Shown piece after piece: positions 16,440 to 24,360 of a stretch of DNA of 64,000 nt. The stretch's first letter is position 1. Each line of letters starts with the position of its first letter. The notes below the pieces were generated by a model. That model did no database searches, was not told where the DNA came from, and saw nothing but the letters and a program-made list of their open reading frames with translations. Both the position numbers and the translations under genes were made by a program. The DNA is from CAVVAE01 sp963746185 (lineage in GTDB: Bacteria; Actinomycetota; Actinomycetes; Propionibacteriales; Nocardioidaceae): positions 1,798,001 to 1,862,000 of the forward strand of contig CAVVAE010000004.1 in assembly GCA_963746185.1 (NCBI GenBank), in the 5' to 3' direction.

Positions 16440-16783
16440 GGCTTTGCCGCTTCACGCCACGGCGGTTCCGGCGCGTTCGAACTGTCAACCGGGACGAGGC
16501 CCATCACCACTTCCGCAGCACTGGGGAATGCCGCGAGGCACTCCGGGTTGACCCGGACCATGCTGGCTGTCCCCATCCGCTCGACAAAGATGAACTCCAA
16601 CTCGGCTAGCCGCCGCAGATGCGCGGACACCGTCGACTGCCCGACGCCGGACTCAGCCACGAGCTCGCCCACAGACATCGGGGCATCGGCGATGGACAAC
16701 AGGTGCAGCAGTTGCAACCGGGTCGCATCCGACAGGCACCGGAACCAGCTCGCGTACGCAACGGCCGCTGTTCGATCGAGCAT
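16436..16783 (-). CDS. arsR: second ArsR-family repressor
   Basis: A 115-residue winged-helix repressor with HTH ASWFRCLSDATRLQLLHLL and recognition helix GVGQSTVSAHLRRLAE. Cysteines are sparse (Cys16, one near 83), unlike the first ArsR, so it may sense a different ligand. The ATG at 16783 has AAAGGAGG at ideal spacing; the longer frame to 16921 would cross the operator. Upstream lies a 9-base inverted repeat touching the ribosome site. It is cotranscribed with the permease. Confidence 0.85.
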   Translation of the reverse strand: MLDRTAAVAYASWFRCLSDATRLQLLHLLSIADAPMSVGELVAESGVGQSTVSAHLRRLAELEFIFVERMGTASMVRVNPECLAAFPSAAEVVMGLVPVDSSNAPEPPWREAAKP

Positions 16784-16793
16784 GAGTTCCTCC

Positions 16794-16822
16794 TTTATCG
16801 TTAATCTACGATGAACGATAAA
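16794..16822. promoter_or_regulatory. operator of the second ArsR
   Basis: TTTATCGTT and AACGATAAA form a perfect inverted repeat with an 11-base spacer, immediately next to the AAAGGAGG of the arsR gene. Binding here would block its own leader. The sequence differs from the sites at 12758 and 12803, so the two ArsR proteins probably have separate targets. Confidence 0.65.
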
Positions 16823-16863
16823 GGAGTCAGAGTCAAGAGGTAGGGCAGGAGTGGTGGTCGCAT

Positions 16864-17502
16864 TCAGGCGGGCCCGACGTTGGCCCGCACCCACTCGCTG
16901 AGTGGGACAACCTGTTGCCACGTGCGTCGGACCTCATCGAGGGCCCTGGGAGTCGCCAGCCAGTCCGGAGTGCCGAGAATCTTGACCGCCATCAGGGATT
17001 TGTAGCGGAGTAGGTCGATGCGGGTGTGGCTCGCGTCGTACCCGCGGGGCTTGGTCTTCAACTGCTCACCCCTGAACTCGAAGCCCGCCTTCCGCATCCG
17101 CGTCACGATGCCGTTCAAGACGTCGCCTGTCTCATCGGCATCGACGGCGTCGCGGTAGCGCGCCACCTGGTCGGAGCTATGTGCTCGAAAGCCACCGCCG
17201 GCCAAAAGTCCCTCCGAGTCGAGCTGCAGGTAATAACCAATGCCAGGGGTTTCTCCTGCGAAGAGCCCTTGGTGGGTCTTGTACGGAGACTTGTCGTTGC
17301 TGAACCGCGTGTCGCGATACGGCCGGAAGATGGTCACCGGGCCAAACTCGGGCTCCAACGCGGCAGCCAACGCACGCATCGGGTCACGGACCTCGGCCTC
17401 ATAGACGGCCTTCTGCTTGGTCCAGAACTGCTTGGTGTTGTCGCCGGTTAGGGCTACGTAGAAATCAAGAGCGCGGTCGGAGAAGCCAGCGAACGTCGAC
17501 AC
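16864..17502 (-). CDS. DUF2461 family protein
   Basis: A 212-residue cytoplasmic protein of DUF2461 (TIGR02453). It opens with FAGFSDRALDFYVALTGDNTKQFW and has the family segment TIFRPYRDTRFSNDKSPYKTH, then GIGYYLQLDSEGLLAGGGF. Function unknown. It lies upstream of, and on the same strand as, the arsR/permease pair but is probably separate from the ars island because the second operator lies between. Confidence 0.88.
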   Translation of the reverse strand: MSTFAGFSDRALDFYVALTGDNTKQFWTKQKAVYEAEVRDPMRALAAALEPEFGPVTIFRPYRDTRFSNDKSPYKTHQGLFAGETPGIGYYLQLDSEGLLAGGGFRAHSSDQVARYRDAVDADETGDVLNGIVTRMRKAGFEFRGEQLKTKPRGYDASHTRIDLLRYKSLMAVKILGTPDWLATPRALDEVRRTWQQVVPLSEWVRANVGPA

Positions 17503-17574
17503 GGTGCTGACTCTGGCACTGAACGTCCCGGTGTGTCACCCGTCCTTGGCAAGGGACGTGCTGAGCTGCTTGAG

Positions 17575-18369
17575 TCAGCCCTTCGTGGCGGCGGCCTTCT
17601 TGGCGGGGGCTTTCTTCGCGGCAGCCTTCTTCGCGGCAGCCTTCTTCGCGGCAGCCTTCTTCGCGGCAGCCTTCTTGGGGATCTCGGCTGTTGACGGGCC
17701 TTCGGGCAGCGCATCCACCGCGCCGGCGATCGCCGTCAGCTGGGCGGCCGATGCCGTGTCACGGTCGGCCTCTTCTTTGTCGCGGGCTCGCTGGTTCTGC
17801 CGAAACTCCGACAGTGCCTTGCGCAGCTTGTCAAGGTCGGACTTGATCGGGGCGAGCATCTTTTCGATGCGCTTGAAGTCGGCTTCTTGCATCTCGTCCT
17901 CCTTGAGGAAGGCCTCGTAGTCAAAGGAAGTGATCTTGCTCGGACGCCAGGTGTTGTCGGGCGCATGGCCCGCCAGCCCGTTGCGACCGTGCTTGTAGTC
18001 GTCCATCTGGCCGGGCACATAGATGCCGACCTTCGCCTTGGTTCCGAGAGAGACGATGTGGAGGTGATCACCGTCGAACGTCGGCGGGAAGCGGTACCAG
18101 GCGGCCCACTTGCACTCGCGCAGAAACTTCTGGGCTTCCCACCAGTCCATGCCGAAGATGCCGACATCGAGGACGGCGTCGTAGTCGTGCGTACCCGCGG
18201 ACGCCTCAACGCCGGTGTTGAAGCAGCCTTGGATGATGAACAGCTCGCAGCCCTCCGGCAGTTGGCGGCGCGTGTAGTCGAGATGTGCGGCAGTACGACG
18301 GCCGCAGTAGACCGGGTTCCCGCCGGGTGTGTCCAGGGAGTAGCGGATCTTCTGGTTCGGGTTGGACAT
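17575..18369 (-). CDS. M15-like protein with histone-H1-like tail
   Basis: A 264-residue protein. The N-terminal half has GTHDYDAVLDVG and DHLHIVSLG, which resemble the H..D and HxH zinc ligands of M15-type peptidases. A coiled region follows (EADFKRIEKML, DLDKLRKALSEFRQNQRARDKEEADRD). The last 30 residues are KKAAAKKAAAKK repeats as in actinobacterial H1-like proteins, suggesting nucleic-acid or wall-polymer binding. ATG at 18369 with GGGG upstream. Peptidase activity is inference; no signal peptide is visible. Confidence 0.65.
   Translation of the reverse strand: MSNPNQKIRYSLDTPGGNPVYCGRRTAAHLDYTRRQLPEGCELFIIQGCFNTGVEASAGTHDYDAVLDVGIFGMDWWEAQKFLRECKWAAWYRFPPTFDGDHLHIVSLGTKAKVGIYVPGQMDDYKHGRNGLAGHAPDNTWRPSKITSFDYEAFLKEDEMQEADFKRIEKMLAPIKSDLDKLRKALSEFRQNQRARDKEEADRDTASAAQLTAIAGAVDALPEGPSTAEIPKKAAAKKAAAKKAAAKKAAAKKAPAKKAAATKG
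17585..17676. repeat. 15-bp coding repeat for Lys/Ala tail
   Basis: A tandem array of about five near-identical 15-base units (CTTCTTCGCGGCAGC) encodes the KAAAK tail on the minus strand. Such arrays vary in length between strains by slippage. Confidence 0.8.
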
Positions 18370-18568
18370 CAGTGGCCCCCCTTCGCTCGGCCAAACCAAC
18401 GCCCGAAACTCAGATCACGTCAATGACGCATCACCACGGTGCGAAGGCGGGGCCAGGGGTACGCCGGCCCGAACGTGGCGCCGCCGGAGCCATCCCAGCG
18501 ATCAACAGACGTCGGTGTTACCCAAGATTATGGCCACGAGATTCGTTACTGTCATCAACTTGGCAGTA

Positions 18569-18596
18569 TTGCTGTGGCGCCTCATCGCGCGATAAT
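18569..18596 (+). promoter_or_regulatory. candidate housekeeping promoter for GAF-ANTAR gene
   Basis: TTGCTG, a 16-base spacer and GATAAT (18591-18596) lie 53 bases before the GTG at 18650. The match to the -35/-10 consensus is moderate. The rest of 18370-18649 has no supported gene. Confidence 0.4.
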
Positions 18597-18649
18597 CAAG
18601 AGACGGGCGCGAGCGCGCTCGAACACGCTTCACACAGGAGTTAGGCACG

Positions 18650-19402
18650 GTGGTTGAGCAGAGTCCCCCCGAGCGGGAGACGGCGGAGCTCTGGGAGAGC
18701 CTGACGGCTCTGGGTCAGTTCGTTCTGTCAGAACAGTCATTGCAGGAGTCACTGCAGCGCGTGGCCGAGTTGTCGGTCCGGGCCGTGTACGGCGCGGACG
18801 GGGCAGGGGTGACCTGGGTGGTGGCACGGAAGCCGACCACGGTTACCGCGGCGGGGGACTTCGTTCGTCGTATTGATGAGATTCAGTACGCCCTCGACGA
18901 AGGTCCATGTCTCCAGGCCTACAAGACCCAGCAGATGGTGCTGGTCGAGAGCCTGGAAATGGAGGCGCGTTGGCCGCGATTCACGCCGGCAGCGCTGGGT
19001 CACGGCCTCCGAGGGATCGTTGCAGCACCGCTCACTGTTCATGGTGAGCGGCTGGGTGCGTTGAACATCTACGCCCTCGAGCCTGGAGTCCTCGACGAGA
19101 CGGCTGTCGACACCGCCGCCCTGTTCGCCGAACAGGCGTCGATCGTGTTGGCCAACGCCGTGGCTTTCACCCGAGCCCAGTCCACCGCTCTCAACCTCGG
19201 CGAGGCACTGAACTCCCGTGCCGTGATCGACATGGCCAAGGGAATCATGATGGCCCGAGAAGGGCTGGGACCGGATGAGGCGTTCGAGAGGTTGCGGCAA
19301 ATGTCTCAAACGAGCCACCGCAAGCTCCGAGACGTCGCCCAAGAACTGGTCGATACCCTTCCTTCTGACGCAGCTGACGACCCCGGAAAAGACAGAGAGT
19401 AA
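18650..19402 (+). CDS. GAF-ANTAR antiterminator regulator
   Basis: A 250-residue GAF (about 25-175) plus ANTAR (about 180-238) protein. LDEGPCLQAYKTQQMVLVES is the GAF signature shared with the gene at 10651; IDMAKGIMMAREGLGPDEAFERLRQMSQ is the ANTAR RNA-binding helix set. GTG start at 18650 with AGGAG 12 bases upstream. It precedes a STAS gene and a DevR-like gene on the same strand, which suggests a stress-signalling cluster. Confidence 0.9.
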   Translation: MVEQSPPERETAELWESLTALGQFVLSEQSLQESLQRVAELSVRAVYGADGAGVTWVVARKPTTVTAAGDFVRRIDEIQYALDEGPCLQAYKTQQMVLVESLEMEARWPRFTPAALGHGLRGIVAAPLTVHGERLGALNIYALEPGVLDETAVDTAALFAEQASIVLANAVAFTRAQSTALNLGEALNSRAVIDMAKGIMMAREGLGPDEAFERLRQMSQTSHRKLRDVAQELVDTLPSDAADDPGKDRE

Positions 19403-19789
19403 GCTCCGCGATTCCGCAGTGCTGCCTTGCAGCCGGGGTTACTATGGAGATGGCTGAACAACCAGCCGCCTACCGCAAAACCTCAGTATCAGTTGCAACT
19501 CGGTACCTGTCATTTGCGACTGAGGGGGGCCACGCATCTCGGGGTGGTCAGTGGGCTCCGTTACATGCGACAACGCTCGGCTCGGGGGCCAAAGCGATGT
19601 CGATCCGAGCTAGTCATGTTGCCGCCGCGCCCGGTAGCCGCTCCCGTCACTTCATCCGGTTCGTCCCTGCGGCAGAGCTACGGCCAGCCCATTGACGGTG
19701 CGTGTTGCGGTTGACGAGAAATCTGGCTGGCCTCGGTGCCCAGCGCCTTCATGCCTCACCGAGGGGCATGACGACGCGGAGGAGGCAAC
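19403..19789. other. 387-base gap, no supported gene
   Basis: I find no convincing coding frame; an 83-codon frame at 19444 has no family resemblance. GTTACTAT near 19438 could be a -10 element. A perfect 8-base-pair hairpin (CCTCGGTG at 19731-19738, CACCGAGG at 19757-19764) precedes the STAS gene and may act on its leader. Confidence 0.5.
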
Positions 19790-20161
19790 ATGACAACGAC
19801 GGCCGACTTCGGCTCCACCAAACTGGATGCCCGCCGCTACGACGAGGGACCCGTCAGGGTCCTGGAGCTCTTCGGAGAGTGTGACCTGGCGACGGGTGAA
19901 GTGCTACGTGCGGCGCTTACCGATGCCCTGTCAAGTCATCCCGCGACCTTGGTCCTCGACCTGTCACGGGTCGAGTTCTGTGACGTCTCATGTGCTGGCC
20001 TGGTGTTCAGTGCCGGCCAGCACACCGAGGTCGTCCTGGCCGGACTAGCAGGCGTCGTACGCCGGCTCTTTGATGTGCTCGACCCAGATCAGCAGCTGCC
20101 TCGCTACAACACGATTGGTGACGCGACTTCGATCCGGACCGCTAACGGGGAGGCGGTCTAG
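19790..20161 (+). CDS. STAS-domain anti-sigma antagonist-like protein
   Basis: A 123-residue single STAS domain. LELFGECDLATG forms the first strands and LVLDLSRVEFCDVSCAGLVF the conserved phosphorylation segment, where the Ser of DVS matches the regulatory Ser of SpoIIAA-type proteins. GGAGGAGGC precedes the ATG. It would control an anti-sigma kinase in a partner-switching system; no such kinase is in the window. It may link to the stress-type promoters at 7.7 and 11.7 kb, by inference. Confidence 0.85.
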   Translation: MTTTADFGSTKLDARRYDEGPVRVLELFGECDLATGEVLRAALTDALSSHPATLVLDLSRVEFCDVSCAGLVFSAGQHTEVVLAGLAGVVRRLFDVLDPDQQLPRYNTIGDATSIRTANGEAV

Positions 20162-20181
20162 GCTGAACGGCGTGGCGGACT

Positions 20182-20832
20182 ATGGCTGATTCCGAGGGTC
20201 GGATCCGAATCTTCCTGCTCGATGACCACGAAATAGTCCGCCGGGGCCTGCGGAACCTTTTTGAGGCAGAGGACGACCTCGTAGTGGTCGGCGAGTCGGG
20301 TTCGGCGGTCGAGGCGCAGAATCGCATCCCAGCGCTGCGCCCCGACGTCGCCGTCCTCGATGGCAGGCTTCCCGATGGCAGTGGCATCGATGTCTGTCGC
20401 AGCATCAGGTCGGTTGACCCCTCGATCCAGGCCTTGATCCTGACGTCGTACGACGATGACGAGGCCTTGTTCGCCGCCATCATGGCCGGCGCCGCGGGCT
20501 ACGTGCTGAAGCAGATCGGCAGCACCGATCTCGTCGATGCGGTGAGACGTGTCGCCGCAGGGCAGTCCCTGCTCGACCCCGCGGTGACGCACCGCGTGCT
20601 CGAGCGGCTTCGCTCAGGAGCCAGCAGCGAGCCGGACGAACTGTCTGAGCTGACGGCCCAGGAGCGCAAGATCCTGGAGCTGATCGCGGAGGGGCTGACC
20701 AACCGCCAGATCGCTGAGCGGATATTCCTGGCGGAGAAGACCGTGAAGAACTACGTGTCCAGCATCTTGATGAAGCTCGGTCTGGAGAGACGTACGCAGG
20801 CAGCCGTGCTTGCCTCAAAGCTGATTCAGTGA
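20182..20832 (+). CDS. devR: NarL/DevR-type response regulator
   Basis: A 216-residue response regulator. The receiver domain (8-125) has the acidic pair at 14-15, phosphoacceptor Asp60 (AVLDGRLPDGSG) and Lys near 110 (YVLKQIG). The LuxR-type HTH ends the protein (LTAQERKILELIAEGLTNRQIAERIFLAEKTVKNYVSSI). The linker and DNA-binding part resemble DevR/DosR, which turns on hypoxia genes. A DevS-like kinase is 1.8 kb downstream and DevR-box-like palindromes lie at 21841-21879. Confidence 0.85.
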   Translation: MADSEGRIRIFLLDDHEIVRRGLRNLFEAEDDLVVVGESGSAVEAQNRIPALRPDVAVLDGRLPDGSGIDVCRSIRSVDPSIQALILTSYDDDEALFAAIMAGAAGYVLKQIGSTDLVDAVRRVAAGQSLLDPAVTHRVLERLRSGASSEPDELSELTAQERKILELIAEGLTNRQIAERIFLAEKTVKNYVSSILMKLGLERRTQAAVLASKLIQ

Positions 20833-20867
20833 CTTCGACCGCGAGACGGGCGGCGAATCTAGGTGGA

Positions 20868-21287
20868 TCAGAACGCCACTTCTCGACCGGTGATTCGGTC
20901 CGGCGTGATCCTGATGTACATGTGCCTCGATCCCGGCGCCCAAGGGGTGAGTTCGCCTGCCACTGTGGAGTCCGAGATCTCGTCGATGTCACCAACTGGG
21001 GCAGCGCGACCCATCACGAGCACGCTCCAGCCTCGCCGCATGTCATCGTCGATGTCGTCGATCTCGAAGGCGGCCTTGTCCCAGGCATGAGCCGCGATCA
21101 CCGTGTAAGGGGCAGTACGCAGGAGCACTGTTCCGGCGTCCATTACGAAGTTGACGGGCAGGATGACCGGTCCGTCCGGAGTACAGAGCGCGATCCGCCC
21201 GACGCCATTTCGTCCTAGCCGGTTGGTGCACTCAAGTTCGCTCAGCTCGCGGAAGACTTCTGTCTGGCGAATGCGTGTTGTTGCCAT
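20868..21287 (-). CDS. PNPOx-fold flavin-binding protein
   Basis: A 139-residue split-barrel protein of the pyridoxamine-5'-phosphate-oxidase-like family, with the segment RNGVGRIALCTPDGPVILPVNFVMDAG. Such proteins bind FMN or F420; mycobacterial relatives belong to the dormancy regulon. The ATG at 21287 follows an AAGGAGCAG site. Its first 46 bases overlap the end of the upstream USP gene in another frame. The exact cofactor is unknown. Confidence 0.82.
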   Translation of the reverse strand: MATTRIRQTEVFRELSELECTNRLGRNGVGRIALCTPDGPVILPVNFVMDAGTVLLRTAPYTVIAAHAWDKAAFEIDDIDDDMRRGWSVLVMGRAAPVGDIDEISDSTVAGELTPWAPGSRHMYIRITPDRITGREVAF

Positions 21288-21763
21288 GGTCTGCTCCTTG
21301 TCTGTCGGGGTTCTTCGTGTGATGTCGCGCTGGGTGGTACGACCACGACCGCGCACTCCGCATGGCGAACGCAGTAGTCCGTAACCGAACCAAGCGACAC
21401 GAGTCGCAGTGGGTCGATCCTGGATGTCCCCACCACGAGGTAGGCGGCATCCTTGGCGACCCTGAGCAAGACCTCGCCCGGATCACCTTCGACGACCTGC
21501 CGGGAGACCACCGGCCGCGCATCCACCTCGCGCAGTGTCAGTGCGACTGCTGCGTCCTGGATCTGCTGGGCACGTTGACGCTCCAGCTCAGGCACCTCAT
21601 GTCCTTGCACACTGTCGTTGGTCCTCGTCCAGGTCCACGCGGTAATGACTTCGACAGCACTTCCACGTCGGGCCGCCTCGCGCATGGCAAAGGCCAGTGC
21701 TGCTCGACTTGCCGGCGTCTCGTCGACACCGACGACGACGCCCTGGCCGTGCATGTCTGTCAT
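21242..21763 (-). CDS. universal stress protein
   Basis: A 173-residue single-domain USP. VVVGVDETPASRAALAFAMREA is the first ATP-site strand and VGTSRIDPLRLVSLGSVTDYCVRHAECAVVVVP the C-terminal G-2x-G-9x-G(S/T)-like segment. The last 25 residues extend past the fold and overlap the next gene by 46 bases, so they may have arisen by loss of an earlier stop. Divergent from the DoxX gene with DevR-box-like sites between them, as for USPs of the mycobacterial DosR regulon. Confidence 0.88.
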   Translation of the reverse strand: MTDMHGQGVVVGVDETPASRAALAFAMREAARRGSAVEVITAWTWTRTNDSVQGHEVPELERQRAQQIQDAAVALTLREVDARPVVSRQVVEGDPGEVLLRVAKDAAYLVVGTSRIDPLRLVSLGSVTDYCVRHAECAVVVVPPSATSHEEPRQTRSRPWQQHAFARQKSSAS

Positions 21764-21840
21764 GAGAACCCCTCGGCAGTGGTGAGATCATCCAGATTCG
21801 GCGAACAGTCGTCATCGTGCGTGATGGGCGACGAATCAGA

Positions 21841-21858
21841 CAGGGCCAAGCGGCCCTG
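21841..21858. promoter_or_regulatory. inverted repeat, possible DevR site
   Basis: CAGGGCC, AAGC, GGCCCTG: a perfect 7-base-pair inverted repeat 78 bases upstream of USP. It may be a regulator site; a role as a hairpin cannot be excluded. Confidence 0.4.
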
Positions 21859-21865
21859 ACCAGGG

Positions 21866-21879
21866 GGGACCTGTGGCCC
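21866..21879. promoter_or_regulatory. DevR/DosR-box-like site
   Basis: GGGACCTGTGGCCC matches the mycobacterial DosR box core (GGGAC, four bases, G-CCC) over 14 bases. It sits 97 bases upstream of the DoxX ATG, between two genes of hypoxia-regulon type and close to a DevR-like gene. Confidence 0.5.
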
Positions 21880-21975
21880 ACCAGAAGGGGACGTCCGCCC
21901 GCTGCGATGCGACCACGTCCGGCAGCAGAGTCATCACTAACGGAGCGACAGGCTCCCTGACACAAGGAGAACGTG

Positions 21976-22569
21976 ATGACCACGCTGCAACAGCACGAAA
22001 GGCCGCCGACACAGCTGGCTGGGTCGACAGCGTCCAGTAATTCGGTCCCGAGCCGTTCAGCGGGGTACGCACTCGGTGCACTGCGACTCGTGATCGGCTG
22101 GACCTTCCTCTGGGCATTCCTTGACAAGATGTTCGCACTCGGCTTCTCCACTGGCCGCAATGGCGAGACCGGCGTAGTAGACCGGTTTGGTCCCGACGCC
22201 TGGATTCATGGCGGTTCACCCACCGAAGGCTTCTTGGCCTTCGCTGCCAAGGGTCCGTTCCAGGGCTTTTACAACAGCATCGCCGGCGACACCTGGACGA
22301 ACTGGGCCTTCATGCTCGGTTTGCTGGCGATCGGCGTCACCTTCACCCTGGGTATCTCGATGAGGTTCGGCGTTCTCGCCGCCGCAGTCATGTACATCAT
22401 GATGTGGAGCGTTGTGCTCCCCCCAGAGAACAACCCGATCACCGACGACCACACTATTGGTCTCGCTGTCGTCCTCGTACTGGGATTCTTCGGTGCGGGA
22501 CGCTACCTGGGCTTCGGTTCTTGGTGGGGGGGCCAGTCGATCGTGAAGCGGTTCCCGATCCTGAAGTAG
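21976..22569 (+). CDS. DoxX/DoxD-like membrane protein
   Basis: A 197-residue membrane protein with four main helices in the DoxX/TQO small-subunit style (LGALRLVIGWTFLWAFLDKMFALGF at the first helix). DoxD takes part in thiosulfate:quinone oxidation; actinobacterial DoxX proteins also work with superoxide dismutase and thiol systems. AAGGAG lies 6 bases before the ATG at 21976, with a GTG directly before it. A strong terminator follows. The location suggests control by the nearby DevR-like regulator. Confidence 0.8.
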   Translation: MTTLQQHERPPTQLAGSTASSNSVPSRSAGYALGALRLVIGWTFLWAFLDKMFALGFSTGRNGETGVVDRFGPDAWIHGGSPTEGFLAFAAKGPFQGFYNSIAGDTWTNWAFMLGLLAIGVTFTLGISMRFGVLAAAVMYIMMWSVVLPPENNPITDDHTIGLAVVLVLGFFGAGRYLGFGSWWGGQSIVKRFPILK

Positions 22570-22585
22570 AGCCGCTGTCTCACAA

Positions 22586-22613
22586 GATGGGCCGACCTGA
22601 TGGTCGGCTCATC
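22586..22613 (+). terminator. terminator after DoxX gene
   Basis: GATGGGCCGACC, loop TGAT, GGTCGGCTCATC: a 12-base-pair stem with one G:T wobble, 17 bases after the DoxX stop. Confidence 0.75.
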
Positions 22614-22664
22614 TGTCGTACCTGATCGGACGGTGAGTCGACGAGTGGGCCTACGATCCTAAGA

Positions 22665-24359
22665 GTGACCACTCAGGAGGAGCCGCTCGCGGAGCTGTTG
22701 CGCGCTGTGCTCGTCCGCGTCGAAGACGTGGTGGCCGGGGAGGAACGCGTCAGGTCATTGCTCGACGCGGTCAGTGCCGTCGCCGGTGACCTCGATCTGC
22801 ATGCCACCCTCGAGCGCATCGTGACTGCTGCAGCAGGCCTGGCGGATGCCCAGTACGCCGCCCTGGGTGTCATCAATCCCAGCGGTGAGGGGCTGCAGGA
22901 TTTCATCACCGTCGGTATGACGGAGCAGATGGTGGCCTCGATCGGCGCGCAGCCACGTGGCCACGGAATCCTTGGCCTGATCATCGAGGAGCCGGAGCCG
23001 TTACGCCTGCACGACCTGACCCAGCACACAGCGTCGTACGGGATTCCGGCCAACCACCCGCCGATGACATCGTTTCTGGGGGTGCCCGTCCGGGCCCGCA
23101 ACCGGGTCTTCGGCAACCTCTATCTCACGGACAAGCTCGGCGGCGGAGACTTCACGGCCGATGACGAGCAGGCCGTCATCGCCCTCGCCGGCGCAGCAGG
23201 CATTGCCATCGAGAATGCTGGCCTGTTCGAGCGGCTTCGCCGCAGGGAGCGCTGGCTCGCCGCCACGGCAGAGATTCAAGAAGTCCTCCTGGGGCATGTC
23301 AACATCGCGGAGGCACTCGCACTGATCGCCGACCGCGCCCGCGATATCGCGGGCGCCGATCTCGCCGCCGTCGTACTCGAGCAAAACGATGGCACGTTGA
23401 AAGTCGAGGCGACCAGCGGCTCCCGCGAGGACCTGTTGGGCGCAACGCTGCCCAAAGACGGTTCTCTCTCTGACGTGGTCGAGCACGGTGCGACCGTCAT
23501 CCTCGCTGAGGGCGTGAGGCTGCCTGGGTTGGACCATCTCGCGTCGGCTCTGCTCGTGCCTTTCACCGGGCCTGGCGGCGCTGGAGGAGCGCTCATCATC
23601 GGCAGCGGTGAAACCACCGGCGGACGGCGGGCCACGGACGAGGACGACATGCAGGCGCTTCGCGGTTTCGCAGCGCAAGCAGCGCTCGGAGTCGACCGCG
23701 CTCAGGCTCAGGAGGATCGCGCGGCGCTGGCGATACTGGCCGACCGGGACCGCATCGCGCGCGACCTCCATGATCTGGTGATCCAGCGGCTGTTCGCCAC
23801 CGGTCTCACTCTGCACAGCCTGGCGCGAAAGCCAGAGAACGCGGCGTTGGTCGAGCAGCTGAAGGCGGTCGTCGATGATCTCGATTCCACTATTCGCGAT
23901 ATCCGCAGCACCATCTTCGAACTGGGTCGCGATGGCGACGCGGTCGATCTCAAGGGCCAGATCAACGACGTCGTACTCGCGGCCGAACCCACGCTAGGAC
24001 TGAAGCCGCACGTGGTGTTTGTGGGCCCCGTCGACTCGGTCATCCCAGACCCGGTTCGGCCGCATGTGATCGCGGTGATTGGCGAGGCCTTGTCGAACTC
24101 CGCACGCCATGCGGAGGCCGCGCACGTGGAGGTCGAGGTGCGCATCGAAGGCGCAGCGCGCGATGTGATGGTGCTCGAGGTGCGGGATGACGGAAAGGGC
24201 TTCCCGCCGAGTCAAGGTGGGAACGGCCTCCGCAACATGCGCGACCGGGCGCATGACCTTGGGGGGCAGTGCGACATCACCTCATCACCCGGCGAAGGGA
24301 CAATCGTGCGCTGGACTGTGCCCCTGCGTACGCCGGAGATGTCTGGCATCGTGAGTTGA
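22665..24359 (+). CDS. devS: DevS/DosS-like GAF sensor histidine kinase
   Basis: A 564-residue soluble kinase with two GAF domains (about 45-190 and 205-355), a HisKA_3 helix (DRDRIARDLHDLVIQRLFATG near 375) and a HATPase_c domain (EALSNSARHAE, then DDGKGF and GNGLRNMRDRA). The first GAF contains HTASYGIPANHPPM; His131 appears to align with the heme-ligating His of mycobacterial DosS, so oxygen, NO or redox sensing is likely. GTG at 22665. The presumed partner is the DevR-like regulator at 20182, not adjacent. Heme binding is inferred from alignment by eye. Confidence 0.88.
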   Translation: MTTQEEPLAELLRAVLVRVEDVVAGEERVRSLLDAVSAVAGDLDLHATLERIVTAAAGLADAQYAALGVINPSGEGLQDFITVGMTEQMVASIGAQPRGHGILGLIIEEPEPLRLHDLTQHTASYGIPANHPPMTSFLGVPVRARNRVFGNLYLTDKLGGGDFTADDEQAVIALAGAAGIAIENAGLFERLRRRERWLAATAEIQEVLLGHVNIAEALALIADRARDIAGADLAAVVLEQNDGTLKVEATSGSREDLLGATLPKDGSLSDVVEHGATVILAEGVRLPGLDHLASALLVPFTGPGGAGGALIIGSGETTGGRRATDEDDMQALRGFAAQAALGVDRAQAQEDRAALAILADRDRIARDLHDLVIQRLFATGLTLHSLARKPENAALVEQLKAVVDDLDSTIRDIRSTIFELGRDGDAVDLKGQINDVVLAAEPTLGLKPHVVFVGPVDSVIPDPVRPHVIAVIGEALSNSARHAEAAHVEVEVRIEGAARDVMVLEVRDDGKGFPPSQGGNGLRNMRDRAHDLGGQCDITSSPGEGTIVRWTVPLRTPEMSGIVS

Positions 24360-24360
24360 C

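Noticed and set aside
19444..19695. An 83-codon frame in the gap before the STAS gene
   Set aside because: No ribosome site, no family resemblance and chance-like composition.
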